From Pogonophryne albipinna (Eukaryota; Chordata; Actinopteri; Perciformes; Artedidraconidae): a stretch of 64,000 nucleotides of DNA. Each line of letters begins with the position of its first letter. Position 1 is the stretch's first letter. Below are positions 32,591 through 47,500 of this stretch, piece by piece. The translations under genes were made by a program, and so were the position numbers. The notes below the pieces were generated by a model. It did no database searches. It was given only the letters and a program-made list of their open reading frames with translations, and was not told the origin of the DNA. The DNA lies in assembly GCA_028583405.1 (NCBI GenBank), contig CM053256.1:22727325-22791324 (forward strand). The letters run 5' to 3'.

Positions 32591-35500
32591 CTGATCAAAT
32601 AAAAAGTAGAAAACACAAGTTACAACAGGTATATAGGTGAGACAAATATTCTGAAATAGTCTTTACTTGCATTTTTTTATTTTGTGTAGGTAATTTGTAA
32701 TGGATACAATTGTACAATGCACTCTGCTTATGCATATTGACATCCAAATAATTCCTAAGGGATGTTAAATGTGCAATTGTTTTTTAATGTAAATACATCT
32801 ATGAGAATGACTTTTTCTAACTAACAAACCAAAAATAAAGGGTCACAATCTATTTTTTAAAAGACCCTTTGGATTGAATGGCCAGCTTATAATAATATAT
32901 ACAAAAAAGTCTGCATGGACACCATTTGAAAATGATAAAACCATGATCCAGTTAATTTGCTACCACTTGAAGAAAATAGGAGTTCAAAATATGATTCCAC
33001 TATTTGTGTGTTGGTGGCTTTGCTTATCAAGGAGGTTACACTGACTGAAATACATCAATGCAGTGCATATCAAAAATAAAATGCAACTTATTTTTGATTT
33101 GATTGAAACTATTATTTAAACAATTTGTGATGTATTCTTGTCTTTGAATTTTACTTGATGATTATCACTACGTACCAACCTGTTTTGCAAAGGATACATT
33201 TTTTCGTCCATTTATTTGAATAGGAAGGCTAATAATAAATGAAGGTCTAGAACTATGTTAGCAGTGATATCTAACTCAAGCAATCACAAATTGGAATAAC
33301 ATAAAATAACCAATCGCAACAACAAGTGTGTCCCGTGCAATTTTTTGTGTCATCTTGAAAGAGCTACTGTTGTGTTGTTGACCGCTTGCAGGGTATTTCT
33401 ATCATTGATTTTTTCTATATTTGGACTGTTTTTTTTCCAAATCCTGTGTATGTGTTGGCAAAAGAGTGAATATGTTTGTCTAATTTGCTTGTGTTTTGTC
33501 CACATGGCCACTTTCAAACTGAAATATGATGGACTAGATTCCAATAATTCTATAGTTGTAGTATTAAAATATAAAAAAAGGAAAACTTCTGTGAACTGAC
33601 AAATAACGATATAAAGATATTTTGTTTAATTTTGGTAACAATACATCGCTGTATATCTTGATTTTCTGTTTGGCTGGATCTCAACCTTTGGAATGTATTT
33701 TATTTGATTGATTTTATGTGTTTTATAATTTAATACATTTAGTTGCACTTGACTGTAGGTGAACACTTCTAATGGGTGTGTTTGGGTTTTAATTCAATTA
33801 GTTCTAGTACATATGTGGGCGTGTGTCTTTCAATGCAATGCTAGCTTTAAAATGAATCAAGCTTCGGTTGAATTTCTTTACTAAATTGTTAACGGAATAT
33901 CATAATTTTAGTCTTTTCAGTCTGACTTCAAATGTTCTCATTTATTTTGGAATTGGGTTTGCAACTGATTTTCAAAACTGAAAGTAATAATATGGAACAT
34001 GTCTCAAAATGAGGAAACATGCCGGGATATGAGGGGACATTCAGGATGTGATTTGCATGAGCACAGTGCACTGTAAAAAAGTCAAAATCATATTTATAAT
34101 CAAAGGTTTCATGATTAGTATGATCGGAGAAAGGTATAGAGGAAATTTGAAGAAAGAAGTTTGTTAGTTTTAAGAAAGAGTTAACAATGACATAAGCTGC
34201 TCTGTTATGCCATTTTTGACACAATACCTCTTTAGACTTATTTTGAAGTTCTTCTGCGTCCTTTTTCAGTCTAGCCTTCTCCGTCTCTAGGTTTGCGATT
34301 GCGTTACGTAAATCGTCAGCCTCTTTGCTGGTATTACGTCTCTCGACTTCCAGTTGTTGCACTACGGTAATTTTGTCTTTGGTGGCAATCTCAGTCTCAA
34401 GAAGACGGGCAGCAATGTTATCAGCTTGTTTCTTGAATTTCTTAGCCTCCTCCTCAGCTTTGGCCTGAGCTACGCTGAGCTGAGAAACCTGAAGTTTGAG
34501 CTTTTCGGCCTCTGCTACGATCTCCAGTTGCCGCTTCCTCTCTGCCTCAAGGGACTTCTGGTATTCCTCTGTTTCCTCATCCAGGCGCTTTTGCATGAGT
34601 TCCTTATCCTCCAGCAGCCTTTGTGCCTGCTCCTGAGCCAAGTCCTTTTGTCTTTGGAGCAGCTCGGCCTCAGCTTTAAGTCTAGAGGCCTCCTGTATGG
34701 CCTGCATTTTCTCTTTGAGCATTTTCTCTGCAAGAGCTCGTTGCTGAACAAGGTCCTCCTCTGCAATCTGTCTCAAGCGAGAAGCCTCTTGGGATTCTAC
34801 GCTTAGTATAGCAGCATCCTTTGCTAGCCTTTTCATATTTTCAGCCTCCTCTGCAAGTAATTGCTGTGCCTTATCTTTGTCTTTCTTGATGAGGAGTTGA
34901 TTTTCCTTCTCTATCTTGAGTTTCACTTTGAGTAGCTCCTCCATCTGAACCTTGACTTTGAACAGCTCCTCCTCGACCTGGCCCCTTTGTTTGACGGCAT
35001 CATCGACCTCATCCTTCAAACGCTGCAGCTCGTCATCCAGGAGATCTTTCTGTTTGTCAGTATCATCCAGCTTGAGTTTAACCTTTGTGAGCTCTTGCTC
35101 CACTTGGAACTTCTGTTTCAGTGTTTGCTCTGCAAGTTTTTTGTGCTTTGCCATTTCGGCATCGGCTTTCTTCTTCTGCTCGAGTGCTGAATTTTCAGCT
35201 TGTGCGCGTTTTGCAGCTTCAAATTCAGCCTCTTTTCTTAACCTCTCTGCATCCTCTTGAGCTTTGGCTTGGATTGCAGCTTCTTTCTCAGCAGCTGCCT
35301 TCTGAGATTCTGCTTCCTCTGCTTGTTTGCGGAGGAGAACTGCCTCCTTTTCTGCCTTCTCCTTAGCAGCCTCTGCTTCTTTGGCAAGTTTCTTGGCTTT
35401 TTCGTACTCTTGTTGGAGCTTCTTATGCATCATGCTATCCTCCTTCTGTTGGGCAAGGACACTTTGGACTTGTTGTTCAGCTGTACTGCATTTCAGTGCT

Positions 35501-38500
35501 GCTTGTGAGGCAGCAACAATCTGTTTTTCAGCTTCAGAGTCGGCCTCGTCTTTCTGCTTTCTGGCTTCTTCGGCCTTCTTCTTCAGACGATCAAGCTCAT
35601 CTTGGGCGATTTTGCGTTGTCTGCCAGCCTCTTTCTCTGCGGCAGTGATCTTCTTAACCGTTTCCTCCGCTTCCCTTCGCCTCTTCTCCTCCTCCATGGC
35701 AAGCTTCCTTTGTTTCTCTGCCTCCTCCTCTGCTCTTAGTTTGCTTTGTTGAGTTTCCTCTGCAATGTTCTTCAGTTTATTGAGTTCTAGTTCCAGATCA
35801 AGTTTTCCAGACGAAGCCTTCTCAAAGTTGAGCTTGAGAATTCGGATTTCTTCTTCGACAACGCGTCTCTGTTTCAGTGTGTCATCCACCATTGCCTTTT
35901 GTCTTTCCATTTCAGCCTGAGATGATTTTTTGAGTTGGACGATCTTTTCCTCGATCTCTTTCTTGTGCTGGTTGGCCTCGTCTTCAAGAGCTTTCCTCTG
36001 GTAAGCCTCATCCTCAGCTGCCCGCCGGAGTCTCTCATTTTCTGCCTCTTTTTCTTTCAAGGCAATTTCAGCTTCTGTCTTTAAACGAGTGGCCTCGCTG
36101 ATCGCAGCCAGTTTCTCTTTGAGAATCCTCTCAGCCTCTGCTCTCTGACGGGCTGCCTCTTCCTCAGCAATTTGCCTCTGATACTTGGCTTCTTCTGCGA
36201 TGGCTCTTAGCTTGCCTGCTTCCTCAGCCACGTCCCTCATCTTGGAGGCTTCAGCATCAAGGAGCATCTTGCTCTTCTCCGTGTTGGACATGGTCTCTTT
36301 TTCGGCCTTGGACTTCAGCTGAATGAGAATTTCCATTTCACTCCTCATTTTGGCAAGTTCATCCTCCAGCTGTTTTCTTTGCTGTTGCGCTGCAATGACT
36401 TCATTCTTCAGGCGGTAAAGTTCATCTTCAAGGAGCGATCTCTGCTGTTCCGCGTTGTCAAATTCGGCCCTAAGGCGAATCAGTTCCTGTTCGGCAGTGA
36501 GTTTCTGCTGAGCTGTGCTGTCAGCAACCTTCCTCTGCCTCTCAAGTTCTTTCTCTGCCATCTCTTTTTGCTTAAGCGCAGACTCTTCAGCTTTGGCTCT
36601 CTTTTTTGCCTCACGTTCAGCCTCCTCCTTTTGTTTCTCAGCCTCTTCCTGAGCGAGGCTCTTTTTGTGAGCTTCTTCCTCAGCCTGCAGCCTTAGACGG
36701 AGGGCCTCGTTAGCTTTTTGTCTCCATTTATCAAGCTCTTTTTCTGCCTCTTCTCTGGCTTTTAACGCATCTTCCTGTTGTTTCTTGAGATGTGCCGCTT
36801 CTTGTTGCAGCTGCAGGACAGTGCCATGCTCTTGTTTGAGCGATTCTTCCAGCTTCGAGGTCTTTTCGACAAAGGATCTTTGCGTGCTCTGGAGTTCTGC
36901 TGTGGCGCTCTTCTCGGCTGCCACGTGAGCAATCTGGATTTGTTTCTCCTTTTCAATCTGGGCTTGCTTCACTTTCCTTTCAGCCTCTTCCGCCTGCATC
37001 TTGAGGTTTTCAAGGTCTTCCAGAGCTTTTTGCTTTTGCTTAGCAGCTTCTTTCTCTGCTTCAGATTTGCGTTTGAGTTCTTCCTCTGCTGTGCGCTTTT
37101 TCTGGGTCTCTTCAATGACTTGTTTGTGGAGCTTTTCAGCTTCTTCCTGAGCAAGCTTTCTGAGTCTCTCAGCTTCGGCTGCTTTTTCACGAAGCTGCTT
37201 GAGCTCAGTTTCCGCAGTAGACTTTTGATTTAATGTTGTCTCCAGTTGGATCCTGATAATGTGGATTTCCTCCTCGATCTTGGTCCTGCTTTGAAGAGCA
37301 TCATCCACAAGTTGACTTTTGTCGTTGATCTGCTGCTCCGAGAGATTTTTGAGCTCATGAAGTTCCAGCTCAATGTTTTTCTTTTGGTTTTCTGCATCTA
37401 AGGCAGCAACCTCTCTCTTGCTAACCTCTTGCTTCATCTGGTGCTTCAGCTCAGCAGCTTCTTTCTCAGCTTTGGCAATGGCCTTTGCGTGAGCTTCGGC
37501 TAACTTCTTCTGTTTGTCTAACTCGGCCTGCAGATCGGCCATTTTTTTCTGCTCTTCCGCTTTGAGTATCTTTGCAGCTTTCTGCATTATTGGAAGCAAA
37601 TGGTAAAGAAAGGATTACAATCAAGCATGACATGTTACAAGGTAGCACTATACATTAACTAGCTCAAAACAGTGTGGATTCAAGTTGTGATTACTACAGT
37701 AATCACAGCCTAATCACACTGGAATATGAGCAACTTAATGTACTGTTTACCCTGGCAATGTTAATGTTAATGTTAGCTCAAACATCAAGTCAAAGATCAA
37801 TCAAGAGTCAAATTAGATGCACATTCATCAAAGTAATGTTAAATTCACGATGCGATCAAAATAATTCATGACAAAACAATTCGGGAAAAAGATGGATGAT
37901 GAGAATGAATCAATGAATGTATGGAAACAAAATATCACTTCACAACACAGCAAGAAAATCATATGGCATGCAACTGTAGCTGTAGCACTAACTTTAAAAA
38001 AACTGCCTCATTGTTATTCAAATAAAATATTATGTGTCTACAATTTATCTCTAATGTAAAGACTTAACTAAATATGTTTTATTTAAATATTTAGCAATTA
38101 AGAGTCTCAAATAGTGTTATTTGTACGTGTGTACACACATGTATTATATGATCACTACCAAATAATTATATATTTAATTTAAATGTTCATTTAATTTAAT
38201 TAAAGTAGATTTATGGAAATAGTTTTTGTCAAAAACCTTTTTTTAATAACGAATAAATGCTTAATTTGATAATATATTTCAGATCAGGCTAGTTTCTGTC
38301 TCATCCCATGCACTGGGGGTTCTTTAAATCACTTTTACCATGAAAATGAATGGAAAAGAAAGGTTGGGACAACAGGCTCAGGTGTCACTTTAAAGAGGAA
38401 ACCAGAGTTGAAAGAAGCACTGTAACGTGTGTTAAAAAGAATATTTACTACATAGTTTAGGTAAGGAAGTGCAGGTGAAGAAAACTATTCTATAAAACTT

Positions 38501-41500
38501 TGCAGTAGAAGCAAAAATAACCAATACGCCAGGAAAGCCAAAATGAAGTTTGAAAGAGACACAGAGATGACAGAGAAATGGAGATGATACGGTACAGTAG
38601 AAACACTGTGAATAATTTACCTTTTTAATGCTCAAACAACTTAAGCATTCATCATGGCAAAGCACTGGCAAGCAGTTAAGAGAAGCAACAAAACAAACAA
38701 TAACATTAGGGTTAGAAAGTAAGGAAAAACTTTAAACTTGTGTTAATTTGGAGGAAAAAGGAGAGCTGAAGGTCATGATAACCAGGCTGAAATATAGTCA
38801 CTTTTATTCTAACTTCAGGAAATGAAGTGTCCAGAGAGAAAGGAAAACAAAGAAGATTTGAAGTGAAAGAAAGAACCCCTCATTTTAAATCTACAATGTA
38901 ACCAAACACAATGAATGGAGATGCAGTATGGACCACAAACACAGTGTGCTGTATTTATTTGTCTAGGTTTAGAATGTCAATGAGAATTCTGGTCTCATCG
39001 TAGCTCCCAAAGGAATATGTTTTAATATTGTTTTCACTTCATGCTCAAACCTTTTTGCAGTTATTTAGTTTTTTACTAATCTCTTAATCCTTTGTCTTGA
39101 TATGATCACTTCTGAGAGCAAATAAAATGCTCCAAAAAAGATGTTCTCCTCTTGCCAATAGATCAGCTACAGCATGCCAATGTTTCAAGCGTAACCAGTG
39201 CAAAGGAACCATTTGTCACCCGTACATCAATATCTTGTGTGTGTGTGTGTGTGTGTAATGTATGTGCGTGACACACGGTGCGTGCATGCAGGCGGTTCGG
39301 GTGATCGGCGGGTAATCGCGTTTGTCGGTTGGTTGATTATTTGTTTGGTTAATGTTAGAATTTAGTTTGTTTGGGATCCTCAGCCAGTTGTCACGCACCT
39401 CCTCATCCTCCAGGCGGCGCTGCGTTTCGGTGATGAACTTGATGTACTGACTAGTCAGCGTCATCAGCTCACTGTACCGGGTCCTCAGGGTTACATACTG
39501 ATAGAGGGAGAAAACAAACATCATGTTTCATTTTCAGATCAATGCAAATGTCTGTCACAGTGAATTCATTGTTGCATCTTTCATCTCTATTATTTACCAC
39601 CTAAATACTTTGGCTGTTTCACCCGGGGGCTTATTGTTGCGTGCCCAATTGGTGTTGTTTTCAGGTCATCTCGTCACTTTTTGGAAAAGTTAGCAAAACC
39701 TAAACATGTCTTATACTCAAGATTAAACTTAAAATGGACCTTTAGCCTGATTGTAACTTCAAACAGAGGGGATTCTTTGTGTGATTTTAGAAGATATATT
39801 TAAATCTTTGCCCCTGTAATGCTGTGACCGAGGTATTCTTATATCCGTGTTGTTTCTTCCAGCCCAAACAGGCTGACAAGGCAGACTATCGGTTTTAGGT
39901 TAGACCAACTTCAGAAATGAAACATGTATGCTTTTATACTTTATATCCACTCAAATAGATTGATAATGTTTATGTGTAATATTCACCTAGTTTGCCTGAT
40001 TTTCCGATCTTTAGAAATAAGCCTATCGTTTACCATTCAATCAAACTTCTGATTTCATCCAACTAGTTTGTGAGGTTCTTTCTGCCATCTTAAAAGTGCA
40101 CACAGGTCATTATATAGGCCTAAAGTAGCTAAGAACTCATTTATTCAACATCTCCTAGGTCAAAGGACATGCTCACAGCAGCGATCACTGCTACGTCCTA
40201 CCACCTGAGTGAAATACCAAGCTGTATCCAACATTGGTTTTAAAGACACCGACCTCCTGAATGATGTTGTCAGAAGCAGAATCCATTTTGGTTTTCTTCA
40301 AGGGAGACGCATGGGGATCCGCTTTAGCATTGTAGGCGACCAGCTGGAGTTCATAGTCCTATTGGAACATTTTCCATACATCAGTTACTCCACAAATACT
40401 TTTTCAAATGCTCCACATTAAAGTATTTACAACATTTAATGCAACATAGTGTGTTCCGAGCTTACCTTAATAGAATTGATGTATGCTTTGGCATATTTCT
40501 GACACTCGTCAACATTTTCTTTGTTGTTCTCAATCTCCTCCAGCAGTTTCTGTTTTGAGTAAAAGTTTGATTAGTAGTTGAAGTCCTTAGTTCATGTAAA
40601 AATAAATAATAAATAGTGCTTAGAAAAAGGAACTAATATCAAGCGATGTACCTTCTCCTGTGACAGTTGTTCTTTTAGAGTTTTGCTGTCGGTGATGGAC
40701 ACAGCTTGGATCTTCTCCTGCCTTTCCTTAGCGTCAGTGATCCAGTGGATCAGCCAATCGTAGCTCTCGTGATAGTAGCCGAGCTGGCGGCCGAGCTGCT
40801 CCAGCTCCCTGTGGCGAATTTCCATCTGGGTGAACACGGCCTTCCAGCGGTCCTGAAGACCAGACACGTTCTGGCGGAAGTGGTCCAGCTCGATGTCGCG
40901 CTCGCTGTGCACACGAGCCATCTTTTCGCTCACTCTGGTGGCCTTCTGCAGCTCTTCTTCCAGAGAGTCAAACACTGGCTGTTCGCCCTCAGCTTCAGCT
41001 CGCATTTTCTGCAGATTTCATATAAAAAGAAAGGCGAGTTAGCAGTGAGCAAACATGAAAAGTTAATTGGGACTGAGCAGATAAATGGGAATTATTTCCG
41101 ATTATTTCTGTATGCAAATATAATGGCTGTTCCAAATAATTGGAAACTTCATTCATAAACTTTTAAAGTGATATTTAAGATCATTATTTAAAAGAAAACG
41201 TTTAAATGGCTAAACCCAGTATTACTGCACATATGCAGACACTACACCCACTACACAAATTGTATTAATATTTACTATTTGTAGAATTACATGCCGGTGG
41301 TGGCTGCATAGTGTTGCTTCCTCAAAAGTATTACAAATAATGATGTAAAGATTTCCAAAATTCTCACGACAATTTTATGTTACAAATGAGTCCTCTTAAG
41401 TCAAATTAAGTTGTTTTTTGCCTTTCAAAAACATTTTTTATTATTAAATCAATAAAACCAAAATCCCTGTTTCCTTTTTTTTTTTTTTGTCACAATGACG

Positions 41501-44500
41501 TCATAAATATAATGCTTCATTTGAAAACCTTAATATCAAATGTGAAAAAATAAAATTGATTTAGTACAGCCCTAGAAAATGTCCCTCTGACAGATGTTGT
41601 ATTTCTGAACCAACAACAATGGGAAAATAATAATATGCTGTTTACCTTGAGCTTTGCTCTGTAACTCTCTACTTCCTTGGCGTCTCTGGGCACGGTGTGG
41701 ACCTCGCGCAGACAGTCCTCGTACTGCTTGAGCACTCCCTCAGCACCCTGCGTGTTACGGATCACCATTTCCACGGTCTTCAGCCTGGGGACAAGAAACA
41801 ATGAGTAAATAAAGTAGCAAGGCAAAGTGGCTAGTACATGTTCTGAAGAGAAACTGGCTGGCGAGGACTCACTTCTCCAGATAAACGGAGGAGAGCATGT
41901 GGGCGTGATCCATCTTCTGCACGGTGAGGTCGAGCTCTGAGCGCAGGACGGGAGCGGAGACAGACTTCTGAGGGGAGGCCAGCACCTCTTCTGTCTTCAC
42001 AGAGACCTTAACAAGGTCCTTTTTGAGGCTCTCGAGCTTCACCTGGCATTTCTGCACAACAGAAGACAACAAGAGTTAGCAACACCTAAAGAGTTCACAC
42101 ATGTTAAACACCAACTGACAAATAAAAAATAAAAAGCCTGTTATAAGGAATAGATTGTATATTAATATATATTATAGTGCTGGATTTATTTGTGCGAGAG
42201 TTGGCAAGATGGGGTGCAACATTTGAACTTTCTCAGATCAGCATGTACCTGAGCAACTGTACAATCTCTTTGAATTACATACACAATCAATACCTTAAGC
42301 AAAAAGTATTCTCTTCTGTATTTCAAGATCTTTGCTACACACTCTTACTTTAATTATACACTGTGAAAGAGATTATGAAAATATGTTCTTCTTTCAACCA
42401 ATGCTGCCTATTATTTAGCCTAATTATTTTTGTATACTTATCAAAGTACCTTTTTAGTTTCCTCTTCTAAATTGATCTATTTTACTAGGGCCAGTTGACG
42501 GCTAGGAAAATGACATTACTTCACCTCTGAAGATATTGGGCCATCAGTCTTGTGTGAAAGTTAACGACTGCATGATGCTCACAAATTGTCATAAGGGTCA
42601 GACATATAGGGGAATGTGCTCTTGGCAAATGCCCAACATTTAGACATGTCAAACCTTTTCTCTACATTAGGACATGTGGCATTTTGCATAGAGGACAATA
42701 GTATGCAGTAGAAAAAAGTCAAACCAATGCCGAGCTGCCTTAAACTTGGAGTCTTTCAAATGACCAGCAGGGGGCGACTCTACCAGTAGCAAAAAGACAA
42801 TCAGATTGTATTCCTCTTGCATTGAGAATAATAGGATGCGTTATCCAACCTAAAAACTGAAGCATATGCAAAGCAATTATTTTTAAGCGCAGTCCGATTG
42901 TACAGATGTCTACGAAGAAATGTTCCCTAATTCTCACTAGATGTATTACCCAGTTTGCAGTCTCCTAACGGTCTGCTAGTCTTATTAATTAATATGTCAA
43001 TGCAGCGTAATGAATATTGCCACAATGCTTTTTAAAGTACCTTCTGGTCTGTTGTCTTCTGGTTACATTCCTTCAGAGGTTCCCTCTCCAAAGGTTTGCG
43101 TATGCGAGCCAAGGTGGAAGTCTCGCAGTCCTCGATGCGCACCCGCAGGTCCTTGATCTCAGAGATGTAGTTCTTGCACAGAGTCTCATCCTGCTGACCT
43201 GTGAAGCAGCATTTTAGTTTAGATCAGCAGAATAATATTTGAATGTTGCCTAAAGCTGAAGTGGAGGAAAAACAGACTACATAAACATACTAAACAAGCA
43301 GCTTAGTTCCAGTGTTGGACTCTAATGAACTACTTGGCAGTAGTACAGAAACTTAGTTTGGTGAGAATTTTCATTTTATACCACTTTAAACTTCTACTTC
43401 ACTACATTTTAGAAGCTAACATTTGACTTTTTACTCCATTACATTTATATGGCAGATTAAGTAACTTTACAGGTTCAAATTATTAGCTAATAAAACATAA
43501 AAATACACTAATAAATATAAATGTACATATAATCATAGGCTAAATATCCATCAGCAGTATACAAAGTAATTCAAATGAGCTCTACCATTACCAGCTGTGG
43601 TTAACCTAATAATATCATCTGAAATAGGCCACTACGCTTAACTGGTCATTTTACTTTTGGTACTCGTAAATATTGTGATGCCAATAATGTTTTACTTTGA
43701 ACTAAGTACAATTATGAATGCAGGACTTTAACTTGTAAAAAAGTATATTTCAAATGATTAGAAGTATGCTGGAATTTAGTATTGCTGCTTTTCTTAAGTA
43801 CCTATTCCAGCACTGCTTAGACCAGCGTTTGGCCTCAATGGCACAGTAAGACGTGGCAGGTTTATGATTTGGTATTCTTTGTGTTATTCTACATCTACCA
43901 AATATTTGACGTGCACAGAAGCACAATCACACATGCAGCATTTGTTGTGTTGTGAAATAAAAACACTCCATATACAATACAGTCATAGCATAACGCATGT
44001 GCGATTATTTTATGCCTAAATAATCTCACATACGTTGATATAGCTGCATTTCAAAAAGCATCGGCAGCCTACACATTAAGTTGTGCAGAGCTGCTGAACA
44101 CATTTCAACGTGGGAACCCAAACAACATGCCGTGCATCAGAACTCTACTATAACACTTATGGTAATATTTCAACCTCTCATTCAAAGCATGTACACACAC
44201 TAGCTTGGTGAGTTTTGACCGAGGCTGATCACTTACCTTTGAGCTTCACAACCATTACTCCTAAAAGCGAATGAAAGTGATACACTGTAAAGCTGCTATT
44301 CATTGAAGGTATATTACTTTTGTTAAACTATGGAAGCCAATGGGGGACTTTATTATAATTATTCAATTAAAATATATTTCCACACACCCGTATGGGCATC
44401 CCAACATCATATTCAAATTAAAATTATTTATTTTTCAAAGTTTTACCATATAGAGTGGACTATATATTCGAATGTTAATTACAATTTGAAATCAATATAC

Positions 44501-47500
44501 AATATTAATAACGTAACATGTTATTTTCTAACTTATGTGAGAAATATTAATTAATTAATAAAATAAAATAAAACAATTATTTTAAGGACTTTTTATTTTA
44601 TGGACTTTTTAAAAACTATTTAAATGTTTTATTATGACAAATATATTGCTTGCATACATTTAAATTCAAGTTAAATTGTTCATTTAGCATTTTTGTTTAA
44701 AAAAAATTATTTAACATTTGCATATTGGCCACTGTCGATCGGGGCATGACTTTGAATAAATGAAAGGACAAATAACTTTTCTATTTTATTATGGTCATAG
44801 AGCACCCATAAGAGCATGTGCAAATTAAAAAGCTAATGTTACTATTGCTTTTACGTTTGGATTTTAACATAATACATACGTGTGGAATATGTGGAAAACG
44901 ATAATGCTATCATGGCCCTACATTTCTATTTTTAAGTTTATACCATGTTTAATAAAGTCCCTTTTGGGCTTCCATACGTAACCATGAATAATGAAAGGCT
45001 ATCTTTTCTTAAGAGAACATTTGGTGTTACCTTTCTCCATGGAGCGCAGCAGGTTGTCGAAATGCTGGGTGGAGTTGGTGAAGTCTCCCTCCACCTGCAT
45101 GCGGTCGTCGGGACCGAAGAGCTGCGAGTCCTGGCTGTCGCGCATGTAGTCCTGGTAGTGGAGCTCCAGGTTCCTCATCATCAGCCGGTACTCCTCAGGC
45201 TTCATGGACTTTAACTGCACAGGCGCAGACGAAAAGGGGGGAGGTCTTATTGATGAGGCAAACTTCAGGAGAATTCTACTGCATATTGTGTTTGATTGAG
45301 TTATGTACTCTTAGTTTGAAGTCTTTATTTTGTGGAGTAAAATACACAGAATCATTAAAGCACAAACATAACTGCTTTGTCATTAATTGTATCACTATGT
45401 CACTATTTTCGGACATGCCATAATTTAATCAGACTTCAAACAGAACTGTTTTTTTAAATAAAAGCCACAGTTTCACCTCCCTACGTACATTTTGCTGAAG
45501 CTTTTATATTGTTTAAGTTCAAATACTAGGTTTTTAGTATTGTTCTTTTGTTTTCCAACACCAACGACCGACATTTACACTTATTCTGTAACATATGCCT
45601 ATTAAATGGAATCTTTTACATTTTTTCTTGCATAAAGGTGGCAAAGTATTCACCATGATAATGTTCCAGGAGCGGATCAGTTTGAAGTCTCTCATCAGAT
45701 ACTGCCATGACAGCAAGCTCTTCATGTCTATGTGGAGCGTCTGCCACATGGTAACTATCTGCTGATAACCTGTATCCAGACTGGAGAAGAACAAAGAGAG
45801 TCAGCAAATTAGGAACAGTTGGTACTTCAGAGATTATACCTTGAGGATTACAGTTGCAGAAATGCAGAAATGACCGCCTTTAAAGGAATTTTTGACCCAA
45901 AATATGAAATTACCTTTAAATCCACGATAAGAAATAATCAAAATGTAGAGTGCATGGATGAATGAAACTTGGATTGTACCAAGTTTTTAAAGGTACGCTT
46001 TTTAAATAAAGTTTGCTGTTGTAAATATCTGCTCTGATTTACTTCAGGAAAAGCAGCAACGTATCTTCATTAATTCAAGGTAACACATCACGAGTAACTG
46101 ATCTACAAACATGTCATTTTGTGTGTGAGGTATTCATTTAAATGAATAATCAGTTAAAGGTTATCTCTAGCGTCACATGTTCCCAAAAAAGAACCACCCT
46201 TTCCACAAACCCTGCTGTTTCAGGACTTTACGAAACATGTTACCTCTACCACTGTGAATACCATCTCATCATCGTATTACAAAAGCTACAGGCGAGTTCA
46301 AGACTCTTTCTTTTTCACCGCGTTCTCACCTGGACACGCTGTCCACGGCCTCCTTGTTGACCGGAGGCACCATGAAGCAGACGGAGGGCACCACTGCCTC
46401 GTTTCCGGAGTGGTTCAGCACCTTCCACTTGAAGGGCTGCGAGTTGTTGAGGAGCGCGCACTCGTCTCCTTTGTGCACAGTGATCTGAAGCACAACCAAA
46501 CAACGATACATTACATACATGACATAGGACATGCTAAGGTTCTGTGATTAGTTTGGGGTCCCTTTGCACGGAAATAACACTTTACTGACCTCCTGTTGCT
46601 TGAAGTCACACACAGCCTGGATGGGCAGTTTGCCTTTGATGGAGGTGGTGGGGTTGCGTGGCTTCAGCTGAATAATGGACTTGGCTCTCTTGTTCAGACT
46701 GGTCGCAAGAGTCTTGTATTCATTCAGCAGTTCCTTCTCCTCCTGATGAAAACAAAACAAATAGGACTTAGACAAATGTAATTCCTAGGTTTGTAATGCG
46801 CAATAAATCAGTGGTGGAAGCACTTTTCAGATCCTTAATAGCATGATGAAACAATTGGCAATCAAAACTTTACCTAAGTCAAGGTATGTTAGTATAATCA
46901 GTTAAATGTACTTAAAGTACAAGCTACATATTTATTGTGTAGGTTCCCTGTCTGTTTTACTATTATATATTGTGTGTTTGGATATATATATATATATATA
47001 TATATATTGCTGCAGCATTGATGTGTATGTGTTGTGCTTATTTTACCTCCTTACAAGTGATAACTATTCTACCAAATGTGGTGTAGTAAAACCACATCTC
47101 TGAAAAGCAGATAATAAGAAGTATAGGCAGTAAAAAATAACCAGGTAAAGAACAAATACCTGTTAAGGAAATAATCACAATACCTTGATATACTTTCTAA
47201 TTCATTTTACATATTTTTGAGATCTGGCATCATCACGTGCATGTACAGCTTAATAATGGCTCACCACAGCATCCTGCAGCAGGTCTTCCAGGCGTGTGGC
47301 TGTGGTGGTGCGATCACAGCTGTACTTCTTCTTCATGTTCTCTTGCATCTTCTTCATCTTGTCCTGAGCTTCTTTAACATCGGCAAAGAACTGTGTGGAG
47401 AGAGGGGACTCAACACTTGGCTCTTTGCTCTATGAGTGGAATTCGAGAGACTAATTTATAATAAAATCACTGTTCCATACCTGGTAATATGCTGTGTTTT

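Noticed and set aside
34354..37233. Many long open frames on the plus strand opposite the plectin rod (up to about 150 codons)
   Set aside because: Antisense of GAG/AAG-rich heptad sequence yields Leu/Phe/Ser-rich frames without stops. They have no splice signals or start context and mirror the true exon.
33928..37599. Coding to the full open frame on both sides of the rod exon
   Set aside because: The ends (MLPIMQ.. and the last 100 residues) fall outside clear acceptor and donor sites and are not plectin-like, so they are intron read-through.
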